Translations under genes and position numbers: made by a program
From: JAKLIN01 sp049288015
Lineage (GTDB): Archaea; Nanobdellota; Nanobdellia; Pacearchaeales; GW2011-AR1
Reading direction: 5' to 3'
Length of the DNA: 64,000 bases
Assembly: GCA_049288015.1 (NCBI GenBank)
Contig: JBAQGX010000001.1
Location: 35,157 to 99,156 of the forward strand
Notes under the pieces: generated by a model
The model's database searches: none
Told to the model about the DNA's origin: nothing
What the model saw: the letters and a program-made list of their open reading frames with translations, nothing else
In this document: positions 8,144 through 16,493 of the stretch, piece after piece
How the letters are laid out: each line of letters starts with the position of its first letter
Numbering within the stretch: the stretch's first letter is position 1

Positions 8144-8496
8144 AGAAATATTTAAAAATAGGGGTTACTTGAATTATCTATGAATGAACTAAGATTCAGG
8201 CTCAATTGCATGATGTCTATCTTAGTTTATACTACAGTTAAACACTCAATTTAATCCAAACGATTTTCTTCGGGTCTGGATTGGATTGGGATTATTCTTA
8301 ATTAATTCAGACTTGGGGATTTCTAAGGACTTTAAAATGAATTTAGAAAAACACAAGATGGAAAAAGAAATGGTAGAAGAAGAGTTGAGCTCCTTATTGG
8401 AGATAACCTTTAGACTAGAAGATGAGGTTAACTCTTTTTTGCAAAAAAGTACTGAATAACAGAACAATTTGGACTCAAAATTTGTTCCTCTAGATA
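8144..8496. other. 353-base gap with TATA box and fragmentary small reading frames
   Basis: No clear gene lies here. A TATA-like box (ATTTAAAAATA, about 8150-8160) sits about 25 bases before an ATG at 8180. That ATG opens only 24 codons (MNELRFRLNCMMSILVYTTV...) before a stop at 8252. Another frame is open from 8226 to 8459 without an early ATG and ends in a charged, helical peptide. The layout could be a frameshifted small gene, a small RNA, or noise. I see no tRNA fold, terminator hairpin or repeat. Confidence 0.35.
8337..8459 (+). CDS. Possible 40-aa small protein
   Basis: ATG 8337 to TAA 8457-8459 encodes a charged helical peptide (MNLEKHKMEKEMVEEELSSL and onward). There is no convincing ribosome-binding site, and the frame stays open upstream to 8226. 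It is more likely the C-terminal part of a longer gene that lost its frame or uses a non-ATG start. Confidence 0.22.
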   Translation: MNLEKHKMEKEMVEEELSSLLEITFRLEDEVNSFLQKSTE

Positions 8497-9933
8497 TTAA
8501 TAGCTTCTACCAAAATAAGTCCAATATTTTGCGGGTTTTCCGCAATGTACACATTCTCCAGAGATTTTTTCTTGATCAAACGGAATAACTCTTGAACCAG
8601 CTCCTTTTGTTTGGTCTTTGATTTCTTCTTCGCAATCTTTATCTCCACAGAATTTTGCAAGAACCAACTTCTTGTTTTTTACCTCTTTAGTAAATTGATT
8701 CCAGGTATTAACTTTAATTATTTGAGAATCTAGAAACTTCTTTGCCCTTTCAAACATAGAGCTCTGAATATCTTCAATTATTTTTTTTGTTTCACCTTTG
8801 ATCTTATTTATTTTTATGAACTCTTTTTTCCCGTTATCTCTTCTTACTAAAACAACTTGCTCCTTTTCTAAATCTTTTGGACCAATTTCTAATCTAATTG
8901 GTACACCTTTTAGCTCGTACTCAGAATATTTCCAGCCCGGAGAGTATTCTTCTCTTTCATCTATTGTTACTTCAAATTCTTTATTTAATTCTTTATAGAT
9001 CTCTCTTGCTTTTTTTAGAACTTTTTCTTTTTCCGAAGAAACTATTGGAATTATTACAATCTGTGTTGGTGCTACGTTTGGAGGAAGAACCAGCCCTTTA
9101 TTATCTGAATGTGCCATTACTAAAGCACCTATAAGTCTTGTTGAAAATCCCCATGAAGACTGCCAAGGAAGAGCTTTTTTTCCATTCTTATCAAGGTAAG
9201 AGATTCCAAAGCTTTTTGCAAATCCTTGACCAAGATTATGAGAAGTACCACATTGAAGGGCTTTTCCCTCTAGAGTAAAACTTTCTATTGTGGTAGTATA
9301 TTTTGCTCCTGCGAATTTTTCTTTATCTGTTTTTTTGCCCTTTATTAAAGGAATAGCCAAAAGATTGTTGCAAAGCTTTTCATATTCGTTTAGGAACAGA
9401 ACTACTTCTTTATCACATTCAGATTCTGTTTCATAAACACAGTGACCTTCCTGCCACAAGAACTCCCTGCTTCTTAAGAATAATTTGCATTGCGACACTT
9501 CCCATCTTACAACATTACACCACTGGTTTATTCTCAATGGAAGATCTCTCCAGCTTCTTATCCATCTTGAATATGCATCATATATTATTGTTTCTGATGT
9601 GGGTCTTAATGCAATTCTTTCTTCAGAATCTGTTTTTTCAAGCCAAGCAACTTCTGCCTCAAATCCTTTTGCATGCTCTGATTCTTTTTTGAAAAATGAT
9701 TCTGGTATAAACATAGGAAAATAAGCATTTGAGACATTTTTTTGCTTTAATACTTTGTTAAAATAATCCTGAATCTTCTGCCAAATAGCATATCCATATG
9801 GCTTGATTATCATTGTCCCTTTCACGGGACCGTATTCTGCCAGTCCTGATTTGAGACAAACTTGTGTATACCATTCTGGCATATCTTCTTCTTTTTTTAT
9901 TGTTATTCCTTCTTCCGATTTCTTATTTTCCAT
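8497..9933 (-). CDS. proS: Prolyl-tRNA synthetase, archaeal/eukaryotic type
   Basis: Charges tRNA-Pro. The 478-residue protein has the class II motifs: YGYAIWQKIQDYF, the motif 2 region RPTSETIIYDAYSRWIRSW with RWEVSQCKLFLRSREFLWQE, and a motif 3 region GFSTRLIGALVMAHSD. An anticodon-binding domain follows (APTQIVIIPIV). The C-terminal zinc-binding domain ends in aromatic residues (ECVHCGKPAKYWTYFGRSY), as in archaeal and eukaryotic ProRS. There is no bacterial editing insertion. The upstream HtrA-like gene ends 1 base away, so both probably share a transcript. Confidence 0.96.
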   Translation of the reverse strand: MENKKSEEGITIKKEEDMPEWYTQVCLKSGLAEYGPVKGTMIIKPYGYAIWQKIQDYFNKVLKQKNVSNAYFPMFIPESFFKKESEHAKGFEAEVAWLEKTDSEERIALRPTSETIIYDAYSRWIRSWRDLPLRINQWCNVVRWEVSQCKLFLRSREFLWQEGHCVYETESECDKEVVLFLNEYEKLCNNLLAIPLIKGKKTDKEKFAGAKYTTTIESFTLEGKALQCGTSHNLGQGFAKSFGISYLDKNGKKALPWQSSWGFSTRLIGALVMAHSDNKGLVLPPNVAPTQIVIIPIVSSEKEKVLKKAREIYKELNKEFEVTIDEREEYSPGWKYSEYELKGVPIRLEIGPKDLEKEQVVLVRRDNGKKEFIKINKIKGETKKIIEDIQSSMFERAKKFLDSQIIKVNTWNQFTKEVKNKKLVLAKFCGDKDCEEEIKDQTKGAGSRVIPFDQEKISGECVHCGKPAKYWTYFGRSY

Positions 9934-9934
9934 T

Positions 9935-10804
9935 TCAATTTATTAAAGCCCCACTAAGATTTTGCTGCGAGATTTCATTGATTACTTGCTTTATATAATT
10001 TGATTCTAAGGCAAATCCAAGATTTTCTCCGTTATCTATTTTGAAGTTATTTATCCCAATAACTTGCCCATCTTGATTAATTAAAGGACCCCCAGAATTT
10101 CCGGGATTTAGAGAAGCGTCTGTTTGCAAGTATATATTTAACCCGTTTGAACCTGGCCTATTTATACCAGAGATTATCCCCTCTGAGACTGAAAACTGCA
10201 ATCCAAGAGGGTCTCCAATTGCTATCACCTTATCTCCAACTTGCACATTACTAGAATTCCCTAAAGTTAAAGCACTATAGTTTCCAGGAATTTTTAATAA
10301 AGCTATATCAAATATCTCATTATACCCAACAAGTTGGGCATTTATAGTTTGTTTATTGCTAGTTACTACTTGTATTTTAGAAGTTATTTTATTATCATCA
10401 TCTGATAGTACATGGGCATTTGTAACAATGTATCCATCGGGGTTTATTATAAATCCCGTACCTTGTCCTACTAAAGTTAATATGGTTACTACAGAGGGGT
10501 CTACTGATTGAATTATCCCTGAAAAATCATCTGTTGAACTTGCTTTGATCAAACTTATTTGCTGCTGGACTTGTTGTTGACTACTTATTGTGTTATTTTG
10601 AAGTTTCAATAAGTTTGAAGTTATAGAGTTGAGCTGGGACTGTGTGTTAACTTGTAATTCAGATATATTATTCTTTAAATTTGCGTAATTCTGTGTTTCT
10701 TGAATATATACTGAATACATCATGAAACCGAGTAAAATTATCATAACAATTACAAAGAAGCTAAAGCTTCCAATAAGAATTTTATGGTGCCTCTTTAGTG
10801 CCAT
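9935..10804 (-). CDS. HtrA/Deg-like membrane-anchored serine protease without PDZ domain
   Basis: A 289-residue trypsin-fold protease. The first 32 residues are a basic stretch plus one membrane anchor, then a Gln/Asn-rich helical linker to about 90. The catalytic triad is His in GYIVTNAHVL, Asp in FDIALLKIPG and Ser in NPGNSGGPL. HtrA proteases remove misfolded proteins, and this one would act outside the membrane. The chain ends right after the protease domain, so the usual PDZ domain is absent. It is the first gene of a proS transcript. Confidence 0.9.
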   Translation of the reverse strand: MALKRHHKILIGSFSFFVIVMIILLGFMMYSVYIQETQNYANLKNNISELQVNTQSQLNSITSNLLKLQNNTISSQQQVQQQISLIKASSTDDFSGIIQSVDPSVVTILTLVGQGTGFIINPDGYIVTNAHVLSDDDNKITSKIQVVTSNKQTINAQLVGYNEIFDIALLKIPGNYSALTLGNSSNVQVGDKVIAIGDPLGLQFSVSEGIISGINRPGSNGLNIYLQTDASLNPGNSGGPLINQDGQVIGINNFKIDNGENLGFALESNYIKQVINEISQQNLSGALIN

Positions 10805-10854
10805 TTTTTTATAACAAGAACAATCTATAAAAACTTAACCTTGCTTGAGGTTTT

Positions 10855-10926
10855 AGGCTTGTGGTGCAACGGATAGCACAACCGGCTTCGGACCGGTTAA
10901 TCGGGGTTCGAATCCTCGCAGGCCTA
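10855..10926 (+). tRNA. tRNA-Arg (anticodon UCG)
   Basis: A 72-base cloverleaf. The acceptor stem AGGCTTG pairs with CAGGCCT, with discriminator A. The D arm is GTGC/GCAC, the anticodon stem ACCGG/CCGGT encloses CTTCGGA (anticodon TCG), and the T arm is CGGGG/CCTCG with loop TTCGAAT. No intron is present and CCA is not encoded. It converges directly on gatB with no gap. Confidence 0.96.
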
Positions 10927-12297
10927 TTATTTTAATTTTTTAACCAGTATTTCTCGGACTATTTGATTATCTGCTCTTCCTTTGGATTCTTTCATTACCT
11001 GTCCGATTAAGAAGTTCAGGGCAGAGTTTTCTCCTTTTTTGTAATCTTCTATTGCTTTCTTGTTTTCCTTCATAACTTTTTCAATTAGACTTTCAATTTC
11101 TTTGATATTTGTTATCTTTTCATTTCCTTTAAACTCTTTTTCTGGTGAAAACGATTTAGGGATAAATTTATTGAGCATTTTTTTGGCTTGTTCTTCCGTA
11201 ATTCTTCCTTTCTTCAACATATCTAAAAGTTCAATGAAATGTTCTGGTTTGATTTCAATGTTTGGAGAATCCAAAGAGGTTTTGTTATAATTCAAAACTC
11301 TTAATAACTCTACAGTTACCCAAGGGACGGCTAGTTTAGGTTCAACTTTATTTATTACTTTTTCAAAGAACTCAGCTATTTCAAGTTTTTTTGAAAGAAT
11401 CTGAGCGTATTTTTCGGGTATATTATATTTCTTTATTAACTTCTGTAACTTTTCTTGAGGTGTTTCAGGGAGTGAGCTCTTTATTTTTTCTATTCTTGAA
11501 TCATCAAGTATAATCATTGGTAAGTCTGGATCTGAGATGAATTTGTAATCTTGTTCTGCTTCTTTTTCACGCATTTTTTTTGTAATTCCTTTTGCTTCGT
11601 CAAACATTCTTGTTTCTTTTGTTTTTGGAACACCTTCTTTTTTTTGACGTGATTCTTCATACTCTATTGCAGATTTTATATTCTTAATACTATTGACATT
11701 TTTTATTTCAACTCTCTCGCCTTTTAGTTCTGGGAGTGAAACGTTTACGTCTGCTTTTAATCCTGAATTTTTATCTATGGATTTTATGTAACCAAGAGTT
11801 ATGATCAATTGTTTCAACCAATCGGATACTTCTTCTGATGATTTGAAATCAGGTTCTGTAACTATCTCAATAAGAGGGCTTCCGGATTTATTATAATCAA
11901 TTTCCCCTGTTTTTGGATTCCAAGCGGCGGGATCTTCTTCAAGGTGAACCTCTCTTATCCTGATTCCAAGAAATTTTCCATTAACTCCAACGGGTGAAGC
12001 GTGAGCTCCTGAAATTGTATTTTGATATCCCTTTGGTAAATCTGGCCAATCATAATGCTTCCTTTGCCAAACAAGTTCCTTATTTATTTTACATTCTAAA
12101 ATTAATGCTGTTTGAATTGTCCTATTTATTGCTTCTTTATTAGGAAGCATGGGCTTTGATCCAGGCTGAGCAGTGCAGATTGGGCAAATGTGAGTATTCG
12201 GTTTTGTAAGCTTTGCTCCATGAATAGATTTACATGTACAAAATAATTTTTCTTTTGTATCTAAATAACCATGAATTTCCAATCCTATCATGACCAT
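10927..12297 (-). CDS. gatB: Asp-tRNA(Asn)/Glu-tRNA(Gln) amidotransferase subunit B
   Basis: GatB binds the mischarged tRNA and activates its side chain for amidation in the GatCAB complex. The 456 residues show GLEIHGYLDTKEKLFCTC near the start, a second Cys pair (CPICTAQPGS) completing the zinc site, the HLEEDPAAW region and NKSGSPLIEIVTEPD. The C-terminal helical and YqeY-like domains are present (NFLIGQVMKESKGRA). It lacks the AspRS-like insertion found in GatE. ATG 12297 or 12291 could both serve as start. It is divergent from gatD; gatC and gatA lie 6 kb away at 18.6-20.2 kb. Confidence 0.95.
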   Translation of the reverse strand: MVMIGLEIHGYLDTKEKLFCTCKSIHGAKLTKPNTHICPICTAQPGSKPMLPNKEAINRTIQTALILECKINKELVWQRKHYDWPDLPKGYQNTISGAHASPVGVNGKFLGIRIREVHLEEDPAAWNPKTGEIDYNKSGSPLIEIVTEPDFKSSEEVSDWLKQLIITLGYIKSIDKNSGLKADVNVSLPELKGERVEIKNVNSIKNIKSAIEYEESRQKKEGVPKTKETRMFDEAKGITKKMREKEAEQDYKFISDPDLPMIILDDSRIEKIKSSLPETPQEKLQKLIKKYNIPEKYAQILSKKLEIAEFFEKVINKVEPKLAVPWVTVELLRVLNYNKTSLDSPNIEIKPEHFIELLDMLKKGRITEEQAKKMLNKFIPKSFSPEKEFKGNEKITNIKEIESLIEKVMKENKKAIEDYKKGENSALNFLIGQVMKESKGRADNQIVREILVKKLK

Positions 12298-12368
12298 TTT
12301 AAACTTAAATTTAAAGAATTTATTAAGTTAATGGATAGTTTTTTATAGATTTTAATTTTATACTCTTT

Positions 12369-13667
12369 ATGGAATCGAAAGCACAACCCGGAGATTATGT
12401 TGAAATTTCTTTAATGAAAAGTTCCTATGAAGGAACTATTCTTCAGACTCCTGAATCGGAGAAAGGAATTATTCTCTTAAAGCTAAAGTCAGGTTACAAT
12501 TTTGGTATAAATCGTAAAGATATTGTTGAAATAAAAGTTCTTAAGAAATTTTCTCCTGAAGAAAAGAAAGAAGTTGAAATAAAGAAGGATAAGGAAAAGC
12601 CTAATGTTGCATTAATAATTACCGGAGGAACAATTGCTTCAAGACTAGATCCTCGAACAGGGGGTGTTGATCCTTTGATAAAACCAGCAGATTTCTTTAA
12701 ATTTTATCCTGAAATTTTTGAAAAAGTTAATGTTCTAAAAGTTGAAATTCCTTTTACTAAAGCTTCAGAAGATATTGATTATAAAGATTGGCAAAAACTT
12801 GCGAAGATTGCTGGAGAACTTCTTAATGATGGAAGTATTCAAGGCATTATAATTGCTCATGGAACTGATTTTTTACACTATACTTCTTCTGCACTATCTT
12901 TTTTTCTAAGGGATTTAAATAAACCTGTTGTGATGACTTATTCTCAAAGAAGTAGTGATAGGGCTAGCAGTGATGCAAGATTGAATTTACAGTGTGCAGC
13001 TATCGCAGCGATTTCCGACATCGCTGAGGTGATGATTGTTGGTCATGGTACAACAAATGATGATTTTTGCTATGCAATGCCTGGGTCAAAGACCAGGAAA
13101 ATGCATAGCTCAAGAAGGGACGCTTTTAAGGCAGTGAATGCAGAACCCTATGCAAAGATTTTTCCAGATAAAATAAACAAAATGTCTGATTATAATCTAA
13201 GGAATAAGAACAAGGTTAAAGTTGACTCCAAATTTGAGGAAAGAGTTGCTTTGGTTAAGGTCTGTCCAGGGCAGGATCCGGATATTTTAGACTATTACTT
13301 AAAAAACAAGTATAAAGGAATTGTCTTAGAAATGAGTGGATTAGGACATGTTCCGACATATAGATCAAGGAAATCTTGGATAAGAAAACTTAAGGAAATT
13401 CAGGCAAAGGGGCTTATAATATGTGCTGCTGCTCAGACTATCTATGGAAGACTTGATCCTTATGTTTACTCGAACGGAAGAGAAATCCTTGAAACAGGAG
13501 TTATTTATCTTGAAGATATGCTTTCTGAAACTGCTCTGGTTAAGCTGGGCTGGGTTTTAGGGCATGATGAATGGGCTAAAAATAAGGATAAAATCAGGGA
13601 AAAAATGCTTGAAAATTTTGCCCATGAAATCAATAAAAGACTTGAATTTGAAGCTTTTGAAGGATGA
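12369..13667 (+). CDS. gatD: Glu-tRNA(Gln) amidotransferase subunit D
   Basis: GatD is the L-asparaginase-like subunit that releases ammonia for archaeal GatDE, which turns Glu-tRNA(Gln) into Gln-tRNA(Gln). Residues 1-75 form the small N-terminal beta domain. The asparaginase core follows with IITGGTIASRLDPRTGGV, the loop IIAHGTDFLHYT and VMTYSQRSSDRASSDA. GHVPTYRSRKSW near the C-terminal domain matches the family. The 432 residues are about normal. A TATA-like element lies just upstream of ATG 12369, in the space shared with gatB. Two unrelated genes separate it from gatE. Confidence 0.96.
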   Translation: MESKAQPGDYVEISLMKSSYEGTILQTPESEKGIILLKLKSGYNFGINRKDIVEIKVLKKFSPEEKKEVEIKKDKEKPNVALIITGGTIASRLDPRTGGVDPLIKPADFFKFYPEIFEKVNVLKVEIPFTKASEDIDYKDWQKLAKIAGELLNDGSIQGIIIAHGTDFLHYTSSALSFFLRDLNKPVVMTYSQRSSDRASSDARLNLQCAAIAAISDIAEVMIVGHGTTNDDFCYAMPGSKTRKMHSSRRDAFKAVNAEPYAKIFPDKINKMSDYNLRNKNKVKVDSKFEERVALVKVCPGQDPDILDYYLKNKYKGIVLEMSGLGHVPTYRSRKSWIRKLKEIQAKGLIICAAAQTIYGRLDPYVYSNGREILETGVIYLEDMLSETALVKLGWVLGHDEWAKNKDKIREKMLENFAHEINKRLEFEAFEG

Positions 13668-13729
13668 TGTTTTAACTACCTAGGAGTTACAATCATAAGA
13701 TTTATAAGGATAAATGGAGAAGATCTTTT

Positions 13730-14134
13730 ATGCCTAATCCAAGATATTTAACGGAAAATGGACAACCTCAGGTTGAACTCTTGAAAAAGCTTAGCCTAGC
13801 CAAGAGAACATTCTATGAGAATCTACCTAGCTTTTGTCAACAAAATTATCTTAATCTAGAAGAATTAAAATCCATTGATGGTGTTTTTTTAATTGGTTCA
13901 CATGCTACAAAAAATGAGTGGCATAATGATTCTAGCGATCTAGACCTTAAGTTGATTAATTCCAGAGCTGTACCAGAAAATCTTTGGAGATATAAAAGAA
14001 TAATTCTAGATCCTATTTTATGTGATCAGAGTAAAGAAAAGAGGTATTGGATAGATTTGTATTTCGCACTAAAAAATTATCAGGTTACTTCCCCAAAATG
14101 GGATTTAACTAAATATTGGAATGAAGACATTTAA
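13730..14134 (+). CDS. Minimal nucleotidyltransferase-fold protein
   Basis: A 134-residue protein with a pol-beta-type nucleotidyltransferase signature: GVFLIGSHATKNEW, then DSSDLDLKLIN with the Asp-x-Asp pair, and a third acidic residue in YWIDLYF. All three metal ligands seem present. Such minimal domains occur as toxins or antitoxins (MNT-HEPN), antibiotic-modifying enzymes or tRNA-like nucleotidyltransferases. Here the partner is a kinase-like protein starting 14 bases before this stop. The pair splits gatD from gatE. No specific function can be claimed. Confidence 0.68.
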   Translation: MPNPRYLTENGQPQVELLKKLSLAKRTFYENLPSFCQQNYLNLEELKSIDGVFLIGSHATKNEWHNDSSDLDLKLINSRAVPENLWRYKRIILDPILCDQSKEKRYWIDLYFALKNYQVTSPKWDLTKYWNEDI

Positions 14135-14945
14135 TCAATCAAAAGTTTTAATTGAAAGCTCTAGAAAGGGCTCTAATCCAGGGGGATTTTGTACATATAC
14201 AGATGAAAGAAGAACATTTCCAGGTTATTTTAAATATTGTACTGGGGCTAGACTTCCTCATTCTTCTTATCTAAAGCCGGAACATCAACCAATTTATGAA
14301 GCAGTAACTTTTGAACTAGCTAGGAGATTAGGCTTGAAGACCCCTAATTTTTTTGTTTTATTAAACAACAAGGGAAATCTGATTTTTGATGAGTCAAATA
14401 AGTCTCTTTTAAATGGCCATTCCGGAAGATTTTGTTATTTTTTTTCTGAAAAAATTGATGAACCTCATAATGTTCAAGATTTAGATAAAATAGGAAATAA
14501 ACTTGTTGGAGATGAAAAAGTTTATTTAGATAGCCTGGGAATTTCAGATGTAATAGGAAAAAGGCAGAACTATATGGTTCTTCCAAAAAATGGAGAATTT
14601 GAAGTTTCTTACATTGATCTTGGTTGTAGTTTTGTATATGCAACTGATGGAATTATTCGTTTACCTCACAGTTTAGAAAATTATCTAAGAAATGGTTCTC
14701 AAAAAAAAGATAAATGCAATCTTAAAAATAAGAGTATTATTGGTGCAGATAATAATTCACTAGTTAATTTGGATGAACTTGTTTATCATTTTAATGGCTT
14801 AACTGTACCCTGCCTTAATCCCTTTTCAAGGGTTCCAATATCCAATCTAATTTCAAGCGATGAAATAAACGAGATAGATCAATATCTTGTTCATGGACTA
14901 TGCCAGAGTTTACATGAATATAAGGAAGAAGGATTGCTGGTTTAG
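14121..14945 (+). CDS. Kinase-like hypothetical protein (possible HipA/PI3K-like fold)
   Basis: I do not recognise a named family. A Lys strand (PGYFKYCTGARLP) is followed by YEAVTFELARRLGLKTPNFF, which resembles the Glu helix of HipA-like and PI3K-like kinases. Later come SDVIGKRQNYMVL and YIDLGCSF, which resemble the catalytic-loop Asn and the metal Asp. The catalytic Asp of the loop is not obvious. It overlaps the nucleotidyltransferase gene by 14 bases, so the two are translationally coupled. The kinase reading is inference from spacing and motif shape. Confidence 0.5.
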   Translation: MKTFNQSKVLIESSRKGSNPGGFCTYTDERRTFPGYFKYCTGARLPHSSYLKPEHQPIYEAVTFELARRLGLKTPNFFVLLNNKGNLIFDESNKSLLNGHSGRFCYFFSEKIDEPHNVQDLDKIGNKLVGDEKVYLDSLGISDVIGKRQNYMVLPKNGEFEVSYIDLGCSFVYATDGIIRLPHSLENYLRNGSQKKDKCNLKNKSIIGADNNSLVNLDELVYHFNGLTVPCLNPFSRVPISNLISSDEINEIDQYLVHGLCQSLHEYKEEGLLV

Positions 14946-14983
14946 ACATTAAATTTAATAAATACTATTTCCCTTTATTTTTA

Positions 14984-16441
14984 ATGGATAGTGAAAAGGT
15001 AAATTATTCTGAATTGGGTCTTAAATGTGGGCTGGAAATTCACCAACAGCTAAACACTAAAAAACTATTTTGCGATTGTCCTTCTCTTTTAAGGAGCGAA
15101 GATCCAGATTTCTTTATTAGAAGAAAATTACATGCTGTTGCCGGAGAAAGTGGGGAAGTTGATGTAGCTGCGAAGTATCAGTCTTCTTTAAATAAAAATT
15201 TTGTTTATCAAGGTTATGAAGATACTACTTGTCTTGTTGAACTAGATGAATCTCCCCCTAGAGAAATTAATAAGGACGCTCTTAAAATTGCAGTTCAAGT
15301 TTCTTTATTATTAAATTGTAAAATAATTCCGATTACCCAAATAATGAGAAAAACAGTGATTGATGGTAGTAACACTTCCGGATTTCAGAGGACGGTTTTA
15401 ATCGCAGGAGACGGATATGTTGACACCGCTTCCGGTAGAATTGGAATTCAATCTATTTGCCTAGAAGAAGATTCTGCAAGGATAATATCGGAGAAGGACA
15501 ATGAAGTTACTTACAGGCTTGATAGGCTAGGTATTCCTTTAATTGAGATTGCAACATTTCCGGATATTTCTAATCCTGAAGCTGCAAGAGAAGTTGCTCT
15601 TTATATTGGAAATGTTTTGAGAAGCTGTGATGTTAAAAGAGGTATAGGTACTATAAGGCAGGATGTTAATATGTCTCTTAGAAAATTAGGGGGAACGAGG
15701 ATAGAAATTAAAGGTGTTCAAGAACCTTCTTTGATTGTAAAAACTATTAATTCTGAGATTGAAAGAGAGGTTAAAGAAAATAAAAAAGTTGAGCCTCAGG
15801 TTAGAAAAGCATTGCCTGATGGATCTACTGAATTTTTGAGACCTATGCCAGGAGCTTCTAGGATGTACCCTGAAACAGATTTACCCCTATTAAGAATAAG
15901 AAAGGAGTTTATAGATGAAGTAAAAAGAAGTCTTCCTAAACTGTCTTCTGAAATTGCAGGTGAGTTGAAGAAATATGGTTTGCATGAGGAACTAATAAAA
16001 TTAATATTAAAAGGAAATAAAGTTGAAGAATTTAATGAACTTGTTCTTGTAAATAAGAACCCTGAACTAGTTGCAAAAGTTCTAGTTCTTTACCCTAAAG
16101 AATTGGCTTCTAAAAATAATTTAAGTGAAGATAAAGTGAGTAAGATTTTGAATAAAGATATTCTAGTAGAGATTTTGGAATCTGTTGCGAAAAAGAAGAT
16201 TAATGAAAGGCAAGTAAAAGATGTTCTGGAGAGAATTGTAACTGGAATAGAATTTTCTGAGGCTGTCAAGTTTGAAGAACATGATTCTGATAAACTTGAA
16301 GAAAAGATTATTAATTTAATCAGAGAAAAACCAGGATTGTCTGGGAATGCTTATATGGGTTTGTTGATGAAAGAGTTCAAAAGAAGAATTGATGCTAAAA
16401 CTCTGATGGAAATTATTTCAAAACATCTTAAAAAAGATTGA
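14984..16441 (+). CDS. gatE: Glu-tRNA(Gln) amidotransferase subunit E, lacking GAD insertion
   Basis: GatE recognises Glu-tRNA(Gln) and activates it, with GatD supplying ammonia. The E-type wording is clear: GLKCGLEIHQQLNTKKLFC, QRTVLIAGDGYVDT, CLEEDSARI and LPDGSTEFLRPMPGASRMYP. GatE is usually about 620 residues because an AspRS-like GAD domain is inserted after the EIKGVQE strand. Here only about 25 residues (250-275) join EIKGVQE to the LPDGSTE motif, giving 485 residues. The C-terminal YqeY-like tail (GLLMKEFKRRIDAKTLMEII) is present. AspRS follows by 52 bases. Confidence 0.94.
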   Translation: MDSEKVNYSELGLKCGLEIHQQLNTKKLFCDCPSLLRSEDPDFFIRRKLHAVAGESGEVDVAAKYQSSLNKNFVYQGYEDTTCLVELDESPPREINKDALKIAVQVSLLLNCKIIPITQIMRKTVIDGSNTSGFQRTVLIAGDGYVDTASGRIGIQSICLEEDSARIISEKDNEVTYRLDRLGIPLIEIATFPDISNPEAAREVALYIGNVLRSCDVKRGIGTIRQDVNMSLRKLGGTRIEIKGVQEPSLIVKTINSEIEREVKENKKVEPQVRKALPDGSTEFLRPMPGASRMYPETDLPLLRIRKEFIDEVKRSLPKLSSEIAGELKKYGLHEELIKLILKGNKVEEFNELVLVNKNPELVAKVLVLYPKELASKNNLSEDKVSKILNKDILVEILESVAKKKINERQVKDVLERIVTGIEFSEAVKFEEHDSDKLEEKIINLIREKPGLSGNAYMGLLMKEFKRRIDAKTLMEIISKHLKKD

Positions 16442-16493
16442 TATTCAAAAGAATTACCATTAATTTTAAATATAACTTTCCTATCTGATTTTA

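Noticed and set aside
8246..8467. 73-aa minus-strand frame in the large gap
   Set aside because: Serine/leucine-rich antisense of a charged peptide, without start signal; not supported.
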